From the NCBI GenBank assembly GCA_902492555.1, contig CABUMH010000140.1:1-7690 (forward strand): 7,690 bases of DNA, written 5' to 3'. The translations under genes and the position numbers were made by a program. The stretch's first letter is position 1; the number at the start of each line of letters is the position of its first letter. Below, in pieces: positions 6,802 to 7,690 of this stretch. The notes below the pieces were generated by a model. That model ran no database searches, was not told the DNA's origin, and was given only the letters and a program-made list of their open reading frames with translations. Source of the DNA: Eisenbergiella sp900555195. GTDB taxonomy: Bacteria > Bacillota > Clostridia > Lachnospirales > Lachnospiraceae.

Positions 6802-7491
6802 TCAGGTTCTGAAAAAGTAGCCGACACCCCATTTGGTATGAACGTATTTCGGTTCGCTGGGATTGCTCTCAATCTTCTCCCGCAGCCGTCTGATATGCAC
6901 ATCCACCGTACGGACGTCCCCCGGATAATCACTTCCCCACACCAGCTTCAGCAGGTTTTCCCTGCCGTACACCTTATTCGGGTTCAATGCCAGAAGCTCC
7001 AGCAAATCAAATTCTTTCGCGGTCAGGTTCACTTCCCGCCCGGCAATATATACTCTTCTGCTGTCACAATCCAGCTTGAGATCCCCATTGACCACCGTCC
7101 TGGGTGAATCGGCTTTGCTGTCTCTGACAGCGGTTCTGCGCATGATGGCCTTGATCCTGGCCTTAACCTCCAGAATATTAAAAGGCTTCGTAATATAATC
7201 GTCCGCCCCATATTCCAGCCCCATGATCTTATCCATGTCATTGTCCTTGGCCGTAAGCATAACAATGGGAACGTTGGAAAACTCCCTGATCTGCTGACAG
7301 ACCTCCAGGCCTGTTAACTTTGGCAGCATAATATCCAGCAATATGATATCGAACTCCGTGTTCTTCGCCGCTTCAAGCGCTTCTTCTCCGTCATAAGCGC
7401 AGGTGACCTCCATACCGTCCTGCTCCAGGCTGAACCGGATTCCCTTTACTATCAGCTTCTCATCATCTACAACCAAGACCCGCTTTCCCAT
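6802..7491 (-). CDS. OmpR/PhoB-family response regulator (WalR/MtrA-like)
   Basis: A 229-residue DNA-binding regulator, normal length for the family. The receiver domain (about 3-118) has the acidic pair D9/D10, phospho-acceptor D53 in LLDIMLP, T80 in MLTA and K102 in TKPF. The winged-helix Trans_reg_C domain (about 133-228) has NLTAKEFDLLELLALN, the recognition stretch DVRTVDVHIRRLREKI, and the wing ending WGVGYFFRT. The closest characterised types are WalR/VicR, PhoP and MtrA, which I cannot separate by eye. ATG 7491 has GGAGG about four bases upstream. It begins only 16 bp after the comEA stop with no visible terminator between them, so it is probably co-transcribed with comEA. Its partner kinase follows 92 bp downstream. 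Its targets cannot be read from this window. Confidence 0.95.
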   Translation of the reverse strand: MGKRVLVVDDEKLIVKGIRFSLEQDGMEVTCAYDGEEALEAAKNTEFDIILLDIMLPKLTGLEVCQQIREFSNVPIVMLTAKDNDMDKIMGLEYGADDYITKPFNILEVKARIKAIMRRTAVRDSKADSPRTVVNGDLKLDCDSRRVYIAGREVNLTAKEFDLLELLALNPNKVYGRENLLKLVWGSDYPGDVRTVDVHIRRLREKIESNPSEPKYVHTKWGVGYFFRT

Positions 7492-7507
7492 AGCGCCTCC
7501 ATACTTG

Positions 7508-7690
7508 TCAGACGGTAATCAATTCCTTCAGCTTTTCAAAGCTCGCCTCTTTAATTCCGTCCACCTTCATGATGTCTTCTATCGTTTGAAACCGTCCCTG
7601 CTCCTGCCTGTAATTCAGAATCGCTTCCGCCCTGGTCTCTCCGATCCCGGGCAGCTGCATCAATTCCTCCCTGGAAGCCGTGTTGATATT
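7508..7690 (-). CDS. comEA: ComEA-type helix-hairpin-helix DNA-binding protein (C-terminal part)
   Basis: Partial: only the last 60 residues are present and the gene runs off the right edge. They begin NINTASREELMQLPGIGETR, the signature start of the ComEA C-terminal HhH domain. The first hairpin is LPGIGETRAEAIL; a second, more divergent repeat is VDGIKEASFEKLKEL, preceded by GRFQTIEDIMKV. In ComEA this domain binds incoming double-stranded DNA at the cell surface and passes it to ComEC, which is encoded further along the same strand. The N-terminal membrane anchor and SLBB-like region would lie outside the window, so a different HhH-domain protein is possible. The TGA stop (7508-7510) is 16 bp before the response regulator start. 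Confidence 0.88.
   Translation of the reverse strand, partial: NINTASREELMQLPGIGETRAEAILNYRQEQGRFQTIEDIMKVDGIKEASFEKLKELITV

Overview
The window reads as a chromosomal segment of a moderate-GC, Gram-positive anaerobe, most likely a clostridial Firmicute close to Lachnospiraceae. This is inferred from the protein style (OmpR/HisKA two-component pair, GerM-type lipoprotein, ComEA/ComEC, sigma/anti-sigma pair), strong GGAGG-like ribosome binding sites and use of TTG starts. The species cannot be named from the sequence alone.

All convincing genes lie on the minus strand, so transcription runs from the right edge to the left. In that order they are: the C-terminal end of a ComEA-type DNA-binding protein (cut by the window edge); an OmpR-family response regulator; a membrane sensor histidine kinase; a lipoprotein with two GerMN domains; a full-length ComEC/Rec2 DNA-uptake channel; an ECF-type RNA polymerase sigma factor; and a single-pass membrane anti-sigma factor. 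A strong bidirectional terminator follows. Spacing is tight: 16 bp from comEA to the regulator, 92 bp with a GC-rich hairpin from regulator to kinase, 24 bp from kinase to lipoprotein, 27 bp from lipoprotein to comEC, 74 bp from comEC to the preferred sigma start, and a 4-bp ATGA overlap from sigma to anti-sigma. The segment could be one long operon with an internal promoter in front of the sigma gene.

Three functions are interleaved. ComEA and ComEC are the receptor and the channel for transforming DNA. The regulator, kinase and GerMN lipoprotein form a signalling cassette whose order recalls actinobacterial mtrA-mtrB-lpqB, where a GerMN lipoprotein accompanies the kinase. The sigma/anti-sigma pair is a second envelope-signalling module at the end of the run. 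Placing a cell-envelope two-component system between the two DNA-uptake genes is the most notable feature of the layout.

The leftmost 230 bp hold no gene that I can support. They contain a nested imperfect palindrome (1-97) and further complementary segments up to about 210. This looks like a repeat element or a structured RNA and is the least explained part of the window.
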